Source of the DNA: Flavobacterium sediminis
GTDB lineage: Bacteria > Bacteroidota > Bacteroidia > Flavobacteriales > Flavobacteriaceae
DNA length: 64,000 bases
Assembly (NCBI RefSeq): GCF_003148385.1
Contig: NZ_CP029463.1
Location: forward strand, 1,116,001-1,180,000
Direction of reading: 5' to 3'
The notes beneath the pieces were generated by a model. That model saw nothing but the letters and a program-made list of their open reading frames with translations. It made no database searches and was not told where the DNA came from. This document shows positions 44,589 to 53,425 of the stretch, in pieces (position 1 is the stretch's first letter; each line of letters begins with the position of its first letter). A program made the position numbers and the translations under genes.

Positions 44589-45884
44589 ATGTTACAGAAA
44601 AGATATAAAACAGTCATAAAGGTTTTTATATGCGGTTTCGTTCTTTTGCAGGGAACAAACAACCTCTTTGCACAACAGCAGCTAACCCTTGCGGAAAGCA
44701 AAGAACTGGCATTAAAAAACAATAACAGAATAGGCAAAGCTAAAGAAGACGTAATTGCCACCCAATCCGACAAGCTGATTGCGGATGTGGCAGGCAGACC
44801 AAAACTGGATGCTTCGGCAACCGCCTTTTACTTTGGCGAGCCATTGAACACAATGCTGCCCGAATACGGGTTTGCACCGATGGTCAGCGTTACACAGCCG
44901 ATTTACACAGGCGGTAAGATTAAGTACGGCAAGCAGATGGCAGAAACCAATATACAGATGAGCAATGCGCAACAACGATTGGTGGAAGACGAAGTATTAC
45001 TGGCTACCGAAACCGCTTACTGGCTTTTAGTGCAGGCTAAGGAAGAAATCAAACTGGAACAGCAGGTTAAAAAGCAACTGGCTTCGCATTATACATTCCT
45101 GAACAACCAGTTTGGGGCAGGATTGATTTACAAAAACGATGTATTGCGGGCAAAGGTGCTCCAGAATGAAAACGAAGCCCGTTTGCAGGCTGCGGAGAAT
45201 AAGCTCATCCTGGCAAAAAGAAGATTGAGCCAGTTAATCGGGATGGAAGCCCCAACAGGTATAGACGTAGCCGATACATTGAGTACGGGCGACTTTTCTA
45301 AGCAGGGTGTTTTGGATGCTGTCGATGCGAACCGACCGGAAATTGAGTTGGCAACCAATGGCATTAAAATGAGCCAGCTTACCAAAAGTATGCTCAAAGC
45401 CGACCTGAAACCATCGGTAGGCTTATCGCTCAATGGAATGGCTGCCTTTGGAAAAGAGGGTATTAACTTTGGCGACCCGACCAAAAACCATATGCTAACC
45501 TACTTTGGTATGCTAAGCGTGAAAATCCCGGTTTTTGACTGGGGTAGCAGAAAAGAAAAAGTAAAACAGCAGGAAGCTAATATACGTTCGGCTGAATACG
45601 GTTTGAAAGAACTGAAAAGCCAAATCACGGTGGAGATTGAGCACGCAATGCTTAATCTGCAATTGCAGGCGAATAACATTGATTTGATGCAGGCGTCATT
45701 AATTGAAGCCGACGAAAATTTGAAGTTGAGCAATGACCGCTTTAAAGCCGGAACCATTACCGGAGAAGATGTGCTGATAGCTGAAACGCTTTGGCAAAGA
45801 GCATACAGCAATATGTTGGATGCAAAAATACGGTACAAAATAGCCGAAGCTGTGTACCACAAAGCTACTGGGCAGATAAAATAG
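44589..45884 (+). CDS. TolC-family outer-membrane channel
   Basis: 431 residues. A signal peptide (VFICGFVLLQGTNNLFAQQQ) is followed by two OEP repeats of helices (LTLAESKELALKNNNRIGKA, then KIPVFDWGSRKEKVKQQEAN). It is the outer-membrane partner of the pump 9 bp upstream. A stem-loop follows the stop, closing the operon. The frame is intact. Confidence 0.9.
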   Translation: MLQKRYKTVIKVFICGFVLLQGTNNLFAQQQLTLAESKELALKNNNRIGKAKEDVIATQSDKLIADVAGRPKLDASATAFYFGEPLNTMLPEYGFAPMVSVTQPIYTGGKIKYGKQMAETNIQMSNAQQRLVEDEVLLATETAYWLLVQAKEEIKLEQQVKKQLASHYTFLNNQFGAGLIYKNDVLRAKVLQNENEARLQAAENKLILAKRRLSQLIGMEAPTGIDVADTLSTGDFSKQGVLDAVDANRPEIELATNGIKMSQLTKSMLKADLKPSVGLSLNGMAAFGKEGINFGDPTKNHMLTYFGMLSVKIPVFDWGSRKEKVKQQEANIRSAEYGLKELKSQITVEIEHAMLNLQLQANNIDLMQASLIEADENLKLSNDRFKAGTITGEDVLIAETLWQRAYSNMLDAKIRYKIAEAVYHKATGQIK

Positions 45885-45912
45885 TTTTTGTTGGAGTGAG
45901 ATACACTCAATT

Positions 45913-45945
45913 TGCGGGGGACGGTAACAAGCCCCTGCATTTTTA
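45913..45945 (+). terminator. Terminator of the RND operon
   Basis: TGCGGGG/CCCCTGCA stem (one mismatch), then ATTTTTAA. Confidence 0.6.
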
Positions 45946-45966
45946 ATGGTTAATACGATGATATAA

Positions 45967-46530
45967 ATGCAACACGATACTGCCAATAAAAACGGTATGA
46001 TAATGATACCCGACATTTCAGGCTTTACGGATTTCGTTATCAAATCAAATATGTTTGTTGGAAAATACATAACAGAAAGCCTGCTCAAATCAGTAATGGA
46101 TAGCAATATCCTTTGCCTTGAAATTTCCGAGGTTGAGGGCGATGCGATACTTTTTTACAAGTACCACAACCTGCCCACCTTTGAAGAAACATTGATGCAG
46201 ATAGAACAGATGTACAACGATTTTCAAAAGGAATGCAAACGCCTCGCATTACAACTGGCAATAGAAATTCCTTTATCATTAAAGATAATTGTACACTACG
46301 GGGAATTTACCAAATACAAAATCGGGAAATTCGAGAAGCTCTACGGAGCACCAGTGGTAGAAGCCCACAAGATGCTGAAAAATCACATTGCGGAATACCC
46401 GCCATATGCGTTATTTTCTAATGCGTTTTTGGAAATCAATTTTGACCAACCCGAAAAAGCAACCGTTGCGTATGACAACTGCGAAGACTGTAAATACCTG
46501 CCCGAAATAGGTTATATCCATTACCTATAA
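45967..46530 (+). CDS. DUF2652 protein
   Basis: 187 residues. GMIMIPDISGFTDFVIKSN and LEISEVEGDAILFYKYHNLP match the DUF2652 pattern, which is related in layout to class III nucleotide cyclase domains: an Asp-Ile-Ser-Gly-Phe-Thr start and a conserved GDAI turn. Whether it has any cyclase activity is not known; the second metal Asp position of true cyclases is occupied by Glu/Gly here. It also contains CEDCKYLPEIGY near the C-terminus, a possible metal site. It lies between the RND operon and the Fur gene. Confidence 0.75.
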   Translation: MQHDTANKNGMIMIPDISGFTDFVIKSNMFVGKYITESLLKSVMDSNILCLEISEVEGDAILFYKYHNLPTFEETLMQIEQMYNDFQKECKRLALQLAIEIPLSLKIIVHYGEFTKYKIGKFEKLYGAPVVEAHKMLKNHIAEYPPYALFSNAFLEINFDQPEKATVAYDNCEDCKYLPEIGYIHYL

Positions 46531-46538
46531 AACCTAAC

Positions 46539-46603
46539 AGTAAAAATCACAAATTTATCAAAGGAAATTATAATACTTGTGCATAGCAGCTTCTATAATT
46601 TTA
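46539..46603 (+). promoter_or_regulatory. Motif-1 operator ahead of the Fur-family gene
   Basis: AGTAAAAATCACAAATT, then half-site AATTATAA (46566-46573). The expected position 27 bp later holds TTTT in TATAATTTTA rather than TTTG. The ATG is at 46645. This is the weakest -7 box of the set. Confidence 0.6.
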
Positions 46604-46644
46604 CATTAGATTTTAAATACGGTTCTAAAACCGACAATGACAAA

Positions 46645-47070
46645 ATGAAAGATTTAGAAGAAAAACTATTGCGCAGGAACATAAAACCAACTTCGGTTAG
46701 GCTGTTAATCTTTAGAAGAATGTCTGACTTTAAAAAGGCTTTCAGCCTGACTGATTTGGAAACCGAACTGGAAACGGTCAATAAATCGACCATATTCAGG
46801 ACGTTGACCCTCTTTCACGATAACCTACTCATTCATACTATTGATGATGGCTCCGGCGCAATGAAGTATTCTATTTGCAGCGATAACTGTATGTGCACCG
46901 TTGGCGACTTGCACGTGCACTTTAACTGTAACCGATGCAAGAATACCTTCTGCCTCGAAAGTATTGCCATTCCGCCTATCCAGTTGCCCGACAAATTTTT
47001 GTTGGAGAGTATCAATTTTGTAATGAAAGGAATGTGCAACGAATGTTCGAGGTTCGTTAAAACAAAATAA
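46645..47070 (+). CDS. Fur-family metalloregulator
   Basis: 141 residues from ATG 46645. The winged HTH is RNIKPTSVRLLIFRRMSDF and DLETELETVNKSTIFRTLTL, with the conserved R(T/L)L end. The metal domain has LHVHFNCNRCKNTFCLE and MCNECSRFV, i.e. two CxxC pairs for structural zinc plus the His pair. It could be Zur- or Fur-like. Position beside two zinc efflux operons, and the shared palindrome in front of both, suggest a zinc sensor (inference). Its own promoter carries the copper-regulon motif. Confidence 0.85.
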   Translation: MKDLEEKLLRRNIKPTSVRLLIFRRMSDFKKAFSLTDLETELETVNKSTIFRTLTLFHDNLLIHTIDDGSGAMKYSICSDNCMCTVGDLHVHFNCNRCKNTFCLESIAIPPIQLPDKFLLESINFVMKGMCNECSRFVKTK

Positions 47071-47098
47071 TATTTTATGATACTCATCTTTAAATTTA

Positions 47099-47130
47099 CA
47101 AACAGCCATATTTCCCGATATGGCTGTTTG
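47099..47130 (+). terminator. Terminator of the Fur-family gene
   Basis: CAAACAGCCATA/TATGGCTGTTTG, a perfect 12-bp stem with an 8-nt loop. Confidence 0.8.
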
Positions 47131-47132
47131 TA

Positions 47133-47169
47133 TTTGCAACCAGGTTCCCAAAACCGACTGATAATTTTG
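47133..47169 (+). promoter_or_regulatory. Motif-2 palindromic operator and promoter of the Zn efflux operon
   Basis: TTTGCAACCAGGTTCCCAA (47133-47151), near-palindromic around AACC-A-GGTT. The -7 box TAATTTTG is at 47162-47169, 29 bp from the motif start. An identical arrangement occurs at 53357. Confidence 0.8.
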
Positions 47170-47188
47170 CCTTGTAAATTAAAATAAT

Positions 47189-47602
47189 ATGACAATGGCA
47201 ATAAAAAATCATTATTCAGCAGATATAGATACAGCCTACAAAAGCAACCGCCTGTTTGATGTAATTTCCTTTGAATGTGCAGTACCCGAAAAAGAAATCG
47301 TGATTGCTTATACGGCAGCAATGCAATCCCATTCCACGCACCGTATAGCAAGCAGTTTGCTCAAATTTCTTCCGGGTATCACGCTATCCGATTACAAGGT
47401 CGAAAAATTTGAAGAGATACCTGGTTATGGTATCAAAGGATTTGTAAACGGGCACGAAGTCATCATTGGCAATTTAGCCCTGATGAAATCTTATGACTTC
47501 TTCTACGATGAAAGCCTCGACGAACTGCGGGAGCCTGTAATTCTCATTATGATTGACGACCGATATTCCGGCTGCTTTTTAATGATGGAATATCCGCAGT
47601 AG
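47189..47602 (+). CDS. Stand-alone P-type ATPase nucleotide-binding (N) domain
   Basis: 137 residues. The pattern QSHSTHRIASSLLKF, then EEIPGYGIKGFVNGHEVIIG and NLALM aligns with the N-domain of P1B ATPases. Compare SQSTHPVATAIHNY and GHGLKATVNGKELLVG in the Zn/Cd ATPase at 53426. The GxG nucleotide-binding loop is present, but the family's HP dipeptide is HR. There are no transmembrane helices, no DKTGT and no actuator domain. It lies 40 bp before the CusA-TolC gene under the motif-2 promoter. It could be a regulator or decoy of the ATPase, or a free ATP-binding sensor. Confidence 0.75.
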   Translation: MTMAIKNHYSADIDTAYKSNRLFDVISFECAVPEKEIVIAYTAAMQSHSTHRIASSLLKFLPGITLSDYKVEKFEEIPGYGIKGFVNGHEVIIGNLALMKSYDFFYDESLDELREPVILIMIDDRYSGCFLMMEYPQ

Positions 47603-47642
47603 ACACCAAATACAAAACATTTCAGGCTTAATACAAATTCAA

Positions 47643-50600
47643 ATGTTAGATAGTATAATTAAATTCAGCATCAAGAACAAAATCGTCATTGCTATAATGA
47701 CATTGGTTCTTATCATTTGGGGCGTATGGAGTGCAACCAAATTGTCAATAGATGCCGTACCGGATATTACCAATAATCAGGTACAGATTATTACTGCCTG
47801 TCCTACACTGGCGGGGCAGGAAGTGGAACAGTTGGTTACGTTCCCCATTGAGCAGAGCATCGCCAACATTCCCGATTTAGTAGAAACAAGAAGTATATCC
47901 CGGTTCGGGCTTTCCGTCGTTACGGTAGTGTTCAAAGAAAATGTAGACATCTACTTTGCAAGGCAGTTGGTCAATGAAAAACTGAAAGAAGCCGAAGAAA
48001 AAATTCCGAAAGGTATCGGCACGCCTGAACTGGCTCCGGTAAGTACAGGGCTTGGAGAAGTCTATCAATACATCATCCACCCCAAAAAAGGCAGCGAGCA
48101 TAAGTACAACGCCAAAGACCTGCGTACAATGCAAGATTGGATTGTTGCCCGCCAGTTGTACGGCACGCCAGGCATTGCCGAAGTAAACAGCTTTGGCGGA
48201 GAATTGAAACAATACGAGGTTGCGGTAAACCCCGACCGATTGAGAGCGATGACCGTAAGTATTCCCGACATATTCAACGCACTGGAACAAAACAATCAGA
48301 ATACGGGCGGTGCATATATCGACAAGAAGCCTAACGCTTATTTTATCCGTGGTGTGGGCTTGGCTACTTCGTTGGAAGATATTAGAAATATACCCGTAAA
48401 AATCACGGGGCATACACCCATTTTTATTAAAGACGTAGCCGATGTGCGTTACGGTAGTGCCGTGCGTTACGGCGCACTAACCTATAACGGAGAAGTAGAT
48501 GCCGTGGGCGGTGTGGTAATGATGCTCAAAGGCGAGAACAGTAACGAGGTGGTAAAACGGATAAAAGAGAAATTACCCACCATTCAGAAATCATTACCGG
48601 AAGATGTAACCATCGAGCCGTATTTAGACCGTACCGAATTAGTAGGCAGGGCAATGGACACAGTGGAAAAGAACTTGATTGAGGGAGCTTTGATTGTGAT
48701 TTTTGTGCTTGTGCTGTTTCTGGGCAACCTAAGAGCCGGGCTAATCGTAGCATCAGCCATTCCGTTAGCGATGCTGTTTGCATTGGGGATGATGAACGTG
48801 TTTGGCGTTAGTGCCAACCTTATGAGCCTGGGAGCGATTGACTTCGGTTTGATTGTGGACGGTGCCGTTATTGTCGTGGAAGCAACCCTACACCATTTGG
48901 GCTTGCGGAAATCCACCAATAAACTGACCCAAAGCGAAATGGACGAGGAAGTATTTTTGTCCGCTTCCAAAATCAGGACAAGTGCCGCATTTGGCGAAAT
49001 CATTATCCTTATCGTATATATCCCAATCCTGACGTTGGTAGGCGTTGAGGGTAAAATGTTCACACCGATGGCGCAAACCGTAGGCTTTGCCATTTTCGGC
49101 GCATTGATATTGTCCTTGACCTATATCCCAATGATGTGTGCGTTGTTCCTGCCGAAAAAAGGGCACGACAAGCCGAATTTCAGCGACAAGTTTATGGATA
49201 AGCTGCAAGGCTTCTACCAACCTTTGTTGCAGAAAGCTATCAGGGTTAAATATTGGTTAGTGGGCGTTACCACTGCGGTATTTGTAGTTGCCGTTATTCT
49301 GTTCAGCAGAATGGGCGGCGAGTTCATCCCGCAGTTGCAGGAGGGAGATTTTGCCTTTCACTGTATTTTACCTCAGGGAAGTTCGCTCAATCAGAGTATA
49401 GAAACGTCGATGCAGGCATCCCGCATTCTTAAAGAATTTGACGAGGTTAAAATGGTAGTCGGCAAGACCGGAGCTGCCGAAGTGCCTACCGACCCGATGC
49501 CGCCTGAAGCTACGGATATGATGATTATCCTCAAACCGCAGGACGAATGGAAAAGCAAGAAAAGCTACAACGAGTTAGGGGATGAAATGATGGAAAGGCT
49601 GTCCGTTATTCCGGGCGTTTTCTTTGAGAAGAACCAACCGATACAGATGCGTTTCAACGAATTGATGACAGGTATTCGTCAGGACGTTGCCGTTAAGATA
49701 TTCGGGGAGAATATGGACACGTTAAGCGTGTATGCCAATAAGGTTAGCGAAGTAGTACAGCAGGTAAAAGGAGCCACACCGCCACAGGTGGAAAAGGTAA
49801 ACGGCTTGCCGCAGATTAACATCGACTACGACCGTACCCGGATGGCAAATTACGGGCTGACGATACAACAGGTAAACGATATTGTGAGTACCGCATTTGC
49901 AGGTAAAGCAGCCGGGGTTATTTATGAGAACGAAAGGCAGTTTGAGCTTGTGGTAAGGTTGGATAGCGTACACCGCAGCAGCATCGAAGATGTAAGGAAC
50001 CTGATGATACCAACTAATACAGGCTTTCAGATACCCATATCGCAGGTTGCTGATGTCAATTACAAATTGGATGCCGCACAAATCAGCCGTGAAGCGGGAA
50101 AACGCCGCATTGTGATTGGCTTTAACGTAGCCGGACGTGATGTGCAAAGCGTTGTTACCGATATTCAGCAGCAGCTTTCCGAAAAAGTAAAATTGCCCAC
50201 AGGGTATTACTTTACTTACGGCGGTCAGTTTGAGAACCTGAAAGAAGCCAGTAACCGCCTGATGATTGCCGTACCAGTATCGCTGTTATTGATATTCGCA
50301 TTGCTTTATTTCACATTCCGTTCATTCAAGCAGGCAGGTTTGATATTTACTGCCATCCCGATGAGTGCCATCGGCGGTGTGTTTGCTTTGATGCTGCGGG
50401 GAATGCCTTTCAGTATTAGCGCAGGTATCGGCTTTATTGCCCTGTTCGGTGTTGCCGTATTGAACGGTATTGTATTGATAGGCACATTCAACCAACTGAA
50501 AAAAGACGGTTTGGATGATGTGATAAAACGGACAATCGAGGGAACAAAAATCCGGTTACGTCCGGTATTGATGACGGCAACGGTAGCATCACTGGGCTTC

Positions 50601-51959
50601 CTGCCGATGGCAATCAGCACCAGTGCCGGGGCAGAAGTACAAAAGCCATTGGCTACAGTAGTGATTGGCGGATTAATAACGGCTACATTTCTTACCCTGT
50701 TTGTATTGCCATTGCTCTACATCATATTCAATTCAAAATTTAATTTCAAAAACAGTAAAGGTGTGAAAACAACCGTAATCGCTCTTTTACTGGGTATCGG
50801 AGGTATGACCACTGCCAATGCCCAGGAAAGGGTAAGCATAGATACTGCTATTAATACCGCATTGCAAAGCAATGGGCAGGTCAACGTCAATAAGTCGGAG
50901 ATTGATGCGGCTAAATACAATGTAAAGACCGCTAACGATATACCAATGACACAGGTATTTGTAGAAAATGAAGATTTAAGACCATCGGACAAAACGGGTA
51001 TATGGAAAATCGGGCTTACGCAAAGTATTGCGTGGCCCGGCTTATATGCTGCCCGCAAGGACTATTTAAAAGCACAGCTAAAATATTCCGAATTGAATAC
51101 AGAGGTTATGAATGCCAATATCCGAAAAGACGTTAGAACCGCTTATTACCAGTTGTGGTTTTTGCAGGATAAAAATCTGTTACTGAAAAGCCTTGACAGC
51201 ATTTACACCAACCTCTTCAATACAACACAGGTTCGGGTTAGAACGGGCGACGTCGCAAAGCTCGACCAGATTGCGGCAGATGCCCAACTCAAACAGTTAA
51301 AAGCCTACGTGGAGCAGAACAATAAGGAAATTGTAATACAGCAACAGCAATTAATGGTATTGCTCAATCGTAACGAATGGATACTCCCAATAGATGAGCC
51401 GTTACAGAAATTGGAAACGAACTTGTATGATGAAAACAATGTACACCCGGTATTGCAGTTGCAGCAGCAAAATGTAAGCGTTGCGGCGGCAAATATCAAG
51501 ATACAAAAGAAAAGCAATTTGCCCGAATTTTCAGCAAGGGTATTCAGCCAGAGATTGTACGGCGTTTCAGACCCGTTTACGGGCTTTTCGGTTTCGGTAG
51601 GCTTCCCGTTGTTTGGTGCAGGTGCGTATAAAAACAAAGTGAATGTAGCCAACAAGGAAAAGGAAGTACAGGAAAACCTATTGTCTTACCAAACGCAGGT
51701 AATGGCAACGGACAAGAAATCTGCCATCGCAGAAATGGAAAAGAATATGGCTTTGTTGAGCTTCTTTGAAACATCGGGACTGCAACAGGCAAAGGATATT
51801 ACCGAAGCGGCGTCACAAAGCTACCGCTCGGGAGATATCAGCTTTGCAGAACTAAGCCAGTTCTTAACGCAGGCAATCAATATCCGCCAAAATTATCTGG
51901 ACGTTCTGAACAGTTACAATCACTCAGCAATTCAATACAATTACCTTAATAACAAATAA
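47643..51959 (+). CDS. CusA/CzcA heavy-metal RND pump fused to a TolC-like channel
   Basis: 1,438 residues. Residues 1 to about 1,040 are a HME-type RND pump: IKNKIVIAIMTLVLIIWGVW at the start, GAIDFGLIVDGAVIVVEATL in helix 4, and FNVAGRDVQSVVTDIQ in the later periplasmic part. From about residue 1,050 an outer-membrane efflux domain follows (DTAINTALQSNGQVNVNKSE and paired long helices to the end). Such fusions are known in Bacteroidota. The two parts would have to span different membranes, so the linker or processing is of interest. The adaptor gene follows 1 bp later. The frame is intact. Confidence 0.9.
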   Translation: MLDSIIKFSIKNKIVIAIMTLVLIIWGVWSATKLSIDAVPDITNNQVQIITACPTLAGQEVEQLVTFPIEQSIANIPDLVETRSISRFGLSVVTVVFKENVDIYFARQLVNEKLKEAEEKIPKGIGTPELAPVSTGLGEVYQYIIHPKKGSEHKYNAKDLRTMQDWIVARQLYGTPGIAEVNSFGGELKQYEVAVNPDRLRAMTVSIPDIFNALEQNNQNTGGAYIDKKPNAYFIRGVGLATSLEDIRNIPVKITGHTPIFIKDVADVRYGSAVRYGALTYNGEVDAVGGVVMMLKGENSNEVVKRIKEKLPTIQKSLPEDVTIEPYLDRTELVGRAMDTVEKNLIEGALIVIFVLVLFLGNLRAGLIVASAIPLAMLFALGMMNVFGVSANLMSLGAIDFGLIVDGAVIVVEATLHHLGLRKSTNKLTQSEMDEEVFLSASKIRTSAAFGEIIILIVYIPILTLVGVEGKMFTPMAQTVGFAIFGALILSLTYIPMMCALFLPKKGHDKPNFSDKFMDKLQGFYQPLLQKAIRVKYWLVGVTTAVFVVAVILFSRMGGEFIPQLQEGDFAFHCILPQGSSLNQSIETSMQASRILKEFDEVKMVVGKTGAAEVPTDPMPPEATDMMIILKPQDEWKSKKSYNELGDEMMERLSVIPGVFFEKNQPIQMRFNELMTGIRQDVAVKIFGENMDTLSVYANKVSEVVQQVKGATPPQVEKVNGLPQINIDYDRTRMANYGLTIQQVNDIVSTAFAGKAAGVIYENERQFELVVRLDSVHRSSIEDVRNLMIPTNTGFQIPISQVADVNYKLDAAQISREAGKRRIVIGFNVAGRDVQSVVTDIQQQLSEKVKLPTGYYFTYGGQFENLKEASNRLMIAVPVSLLLIFALLYFTFRSFKQAGLIFTAIPMSAIGGVFALMLRGMPFSISAGIGFIALFGVAVLNGIVLIGTFNQLKKDGLDDVIKRTIEGTKIRLRPVLMTATVASLGFLPMAISTSAGAEVQKPLATVVIGGLITATFLTLFVLPLLYIIFNSKFNFKNSKGVKTTVIALLLGIGGMTTANAQERVSIDTAINTALQSNGQVNVNKSEIDAAKYNVKTANDIPMTQVFVENEDLRPSDKTGIWKIGLTQSIAWPGLYAARKDYLKAQLKYSELNTEVMNANIRKDVRTAYYQLWFLQDKNLLLKSLDSIYTNLFNTTQVRVRTGDVAKLDQIAADAQLKQLKAYVEQNNKEIVIQQQQLMVLLNRNEWILPIDEPLQKLETNLYDENNVHPVLQLQQQNVSVAAANIKIQKKSNLPEFSARVFSQRLYGVSDPFTGFSVSVGFPLFGAGAYKNKVNVANKEKEVQENLLSYQTQVMATDKKSAIAEMEKNMALLSFFETSGLQQAKDITEAASQSYRSGDISFAELSQFLTQAINIRQNYLDVLNSYNHSAIQYNYLNNK

Positions 51960-51960
51960 G

Positions 51961-53268
51961 ATGAACAATATATCGAAAATGTTTTTAGCAGCACTCTTTA
52001 CAGTTTCCCTGACCGCCTGTGGAGATAGTCAAAAAAAGGAAAGCGAAGACGGTCATAACCACGAGCACAAAACGGAAGCAAAAGCCGATACAGGGCACGG
52101 ACACGAGCACGGAGCCGAAGAGGGCGCTGCCACCGTTGCGGCACTTACGCCCCAACAGATTGAAGCTGTAGGTATCAAATACGGTGTGGTGGAAATGAAA
52201 GAACTAACCGCCACTATTAAAGCGAACGGTATTTTGAGTTTGCCCAACAGTAGCAAGGCAAATGCTACCTCTTTATACGGTGGCGTGATAAAATCTATTA
52301 ATGTACAGATTGGCGACTATGTACGCAAAGGACAGGTTATTGCCACCATTGCCAACCCGCAGTTTATCCAGTTGCAGGAAGAATACCTGACCATCAACAG
52401 TAAAATAACTTTTGCCGAACAGGAAATGCAAAGACAAAAAGAACTGAACACCGGCAATGCCGGGGCATTGAAAAACCTGCAAAATGCCACCGCCGAACTC
52501 AATGCGTTAAGAACCCGCAAAGCCTCTTTGCATCAACAAATACAGCTAATGGGCATCAATCCAAATTCAGTCAGCAACAGTTCACTTAAATCCTCACTGA
52601 TAGTTACAAGCCCCATTAGCGGAGCCATTAGCAATGTGTACGGCAAAATCGGCAGCTATGTAGATGTTTCTTCGCCTGTGGCTGAAATTGTAGATAACAG
52701 TTCCCTGCATTTGCATTTGAATGTATTTGAAAAAGATTTGCCCTTGCTGAAAACCGGGCAGACCATACATTTTACCCTGACCAATAATCCGGTAAACGAG
52801 CACGATGCCGTGATATACGGTATTGGTTCGGCGTTTGAAAACGACAGCAAAACCATTCCCATACACGCCCGTGTAAAAGGCAATGTAAAGGGACTGATTG
52901 ACGGGATGAACATTACGGCGATTGTGAGCCTCAACAATGTGCTTTCCCCGTCAGTTCCAAATGATGCGGTGGTAGATGCGGACGGTAAGAAATACATCTT
53001 TGTCATTACCAACAAAAAGCCGCAGGCAGCCGGAGAAGAAGACGGACACGGGCACGACCACGGCGATGAAAAGACAGCGCATAAAGAGGAAGCGGCAGGC
53101 ACGGTAAATTTTGAAAAAATTGAAGTGGTTACAGGTGTTACAGAAATGGGTTATACGAGCATTACTCCAGTAACGGAAATTCCCAAAGATGCAAGGATAG
53201 TTACCAAAGGTGCGTTTTTCATCAATGCGAAATTATCAGGTGGTGGCGGTCACGCTCACGCACACTAA
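51961..53268 (+). CDS. CzcB-like RND adaptor with histidine-rich segments
   Basis: 435 residues. The lipoprotein signal ends SLTACGD near residue 20. A His-rich region (DGHNHEHKTEAKADTGHGHE) precedes the adaptor core (KSINVQIGDYVRKGQVIATI, SLIVTSPISGAISNVYGKIG). Further His clusters are DGHGHDHGDEKTAH and the C-terminal GGGGHAHAH. The His clusters probably capture Zn2+ or similar ions in the periplasm and hand them to the CusA pump. It is directly downstream of that pump. Confidence 0.9.
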   Translation: MNNISKMFLAALFTVSLTACGDSQKKESEDGHNHEHKTEAKADTGHGHEHGAEEGAATVAALTPQQIEAVGIKYGVVEMKELTATIKANGILSLPNSSKANATSLYGGVIKSINVQIGDYVRKGQVIATIANPQFIQLQEEYLTINSKITFAEQEMQRQKELNTGNAGALKNLQNATAELNALRTRKASLHQQIQLMGINPNSVSNSSLKSSLIVTSPISGAISNVYGKIGSYVDVSSPVAEIVDNSSLHLHLNVFEKDLPLLKTGQTIHFTLTNNPVNEHDAVIYGIGSAFENDSKTIPIHARVKGNVKGLIDGMNITAIVSLNNVLSPSVPNDAVVDADGKKYIFVITNKKPQAAGEEDGHGHDHGDEKTAHKEEAAGTVNFEKIEVVTGVTEMGYTSITPVTEIPKDARIVTKGAFFINAKLSGGGGHAHAH

Positions 53269-53283
53269 AATAACAAATACCCT

Positions 53284-53308
53284 CTGATTGTTCCTAATAA
53301 GCAATCAG
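53284..53308 (+). terminator. Weak hairpin after the CzcB gene
   Basis: CTGATTG/CAATCAG, 7-bp stem with an 11-nt loop, no T tract. Possible terminator. Confidence 0.35.
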
Positions 53309-53356
53309 CCAGTAAATCAAATATAAGGGTTTTGCTAAAATGGTAGCTGTTTCGCT

Positions 53357-53393
53357 TTTGCAACCAGGTTCCCAAAATGGCAGAGTAATTTTG
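53357..53393 (+). promoter_or_regulatory. Motif-2 palindromic operator and promoter of the Zn/Cd ATPase
   Basis: TTTGCAACCAGGTTCCCAA (53357-53375), identical to the copy at 47133. TAATTTTG is at 53386-53393, again 29 bp from the motif start. The ATG follows at 53426. Confidence 0.8.
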
Positions 53394-53425
53394 TTTTACA
53401 AATAGAAATAAAAAAAATTTTAGAT

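Noticed and set aside
47133..47151. MerR-type operator between -33 and -7
   Set aside because: The palindrome is too far upstream of the -7 box to fill a MerR spacer, and no merR gene is in the window.
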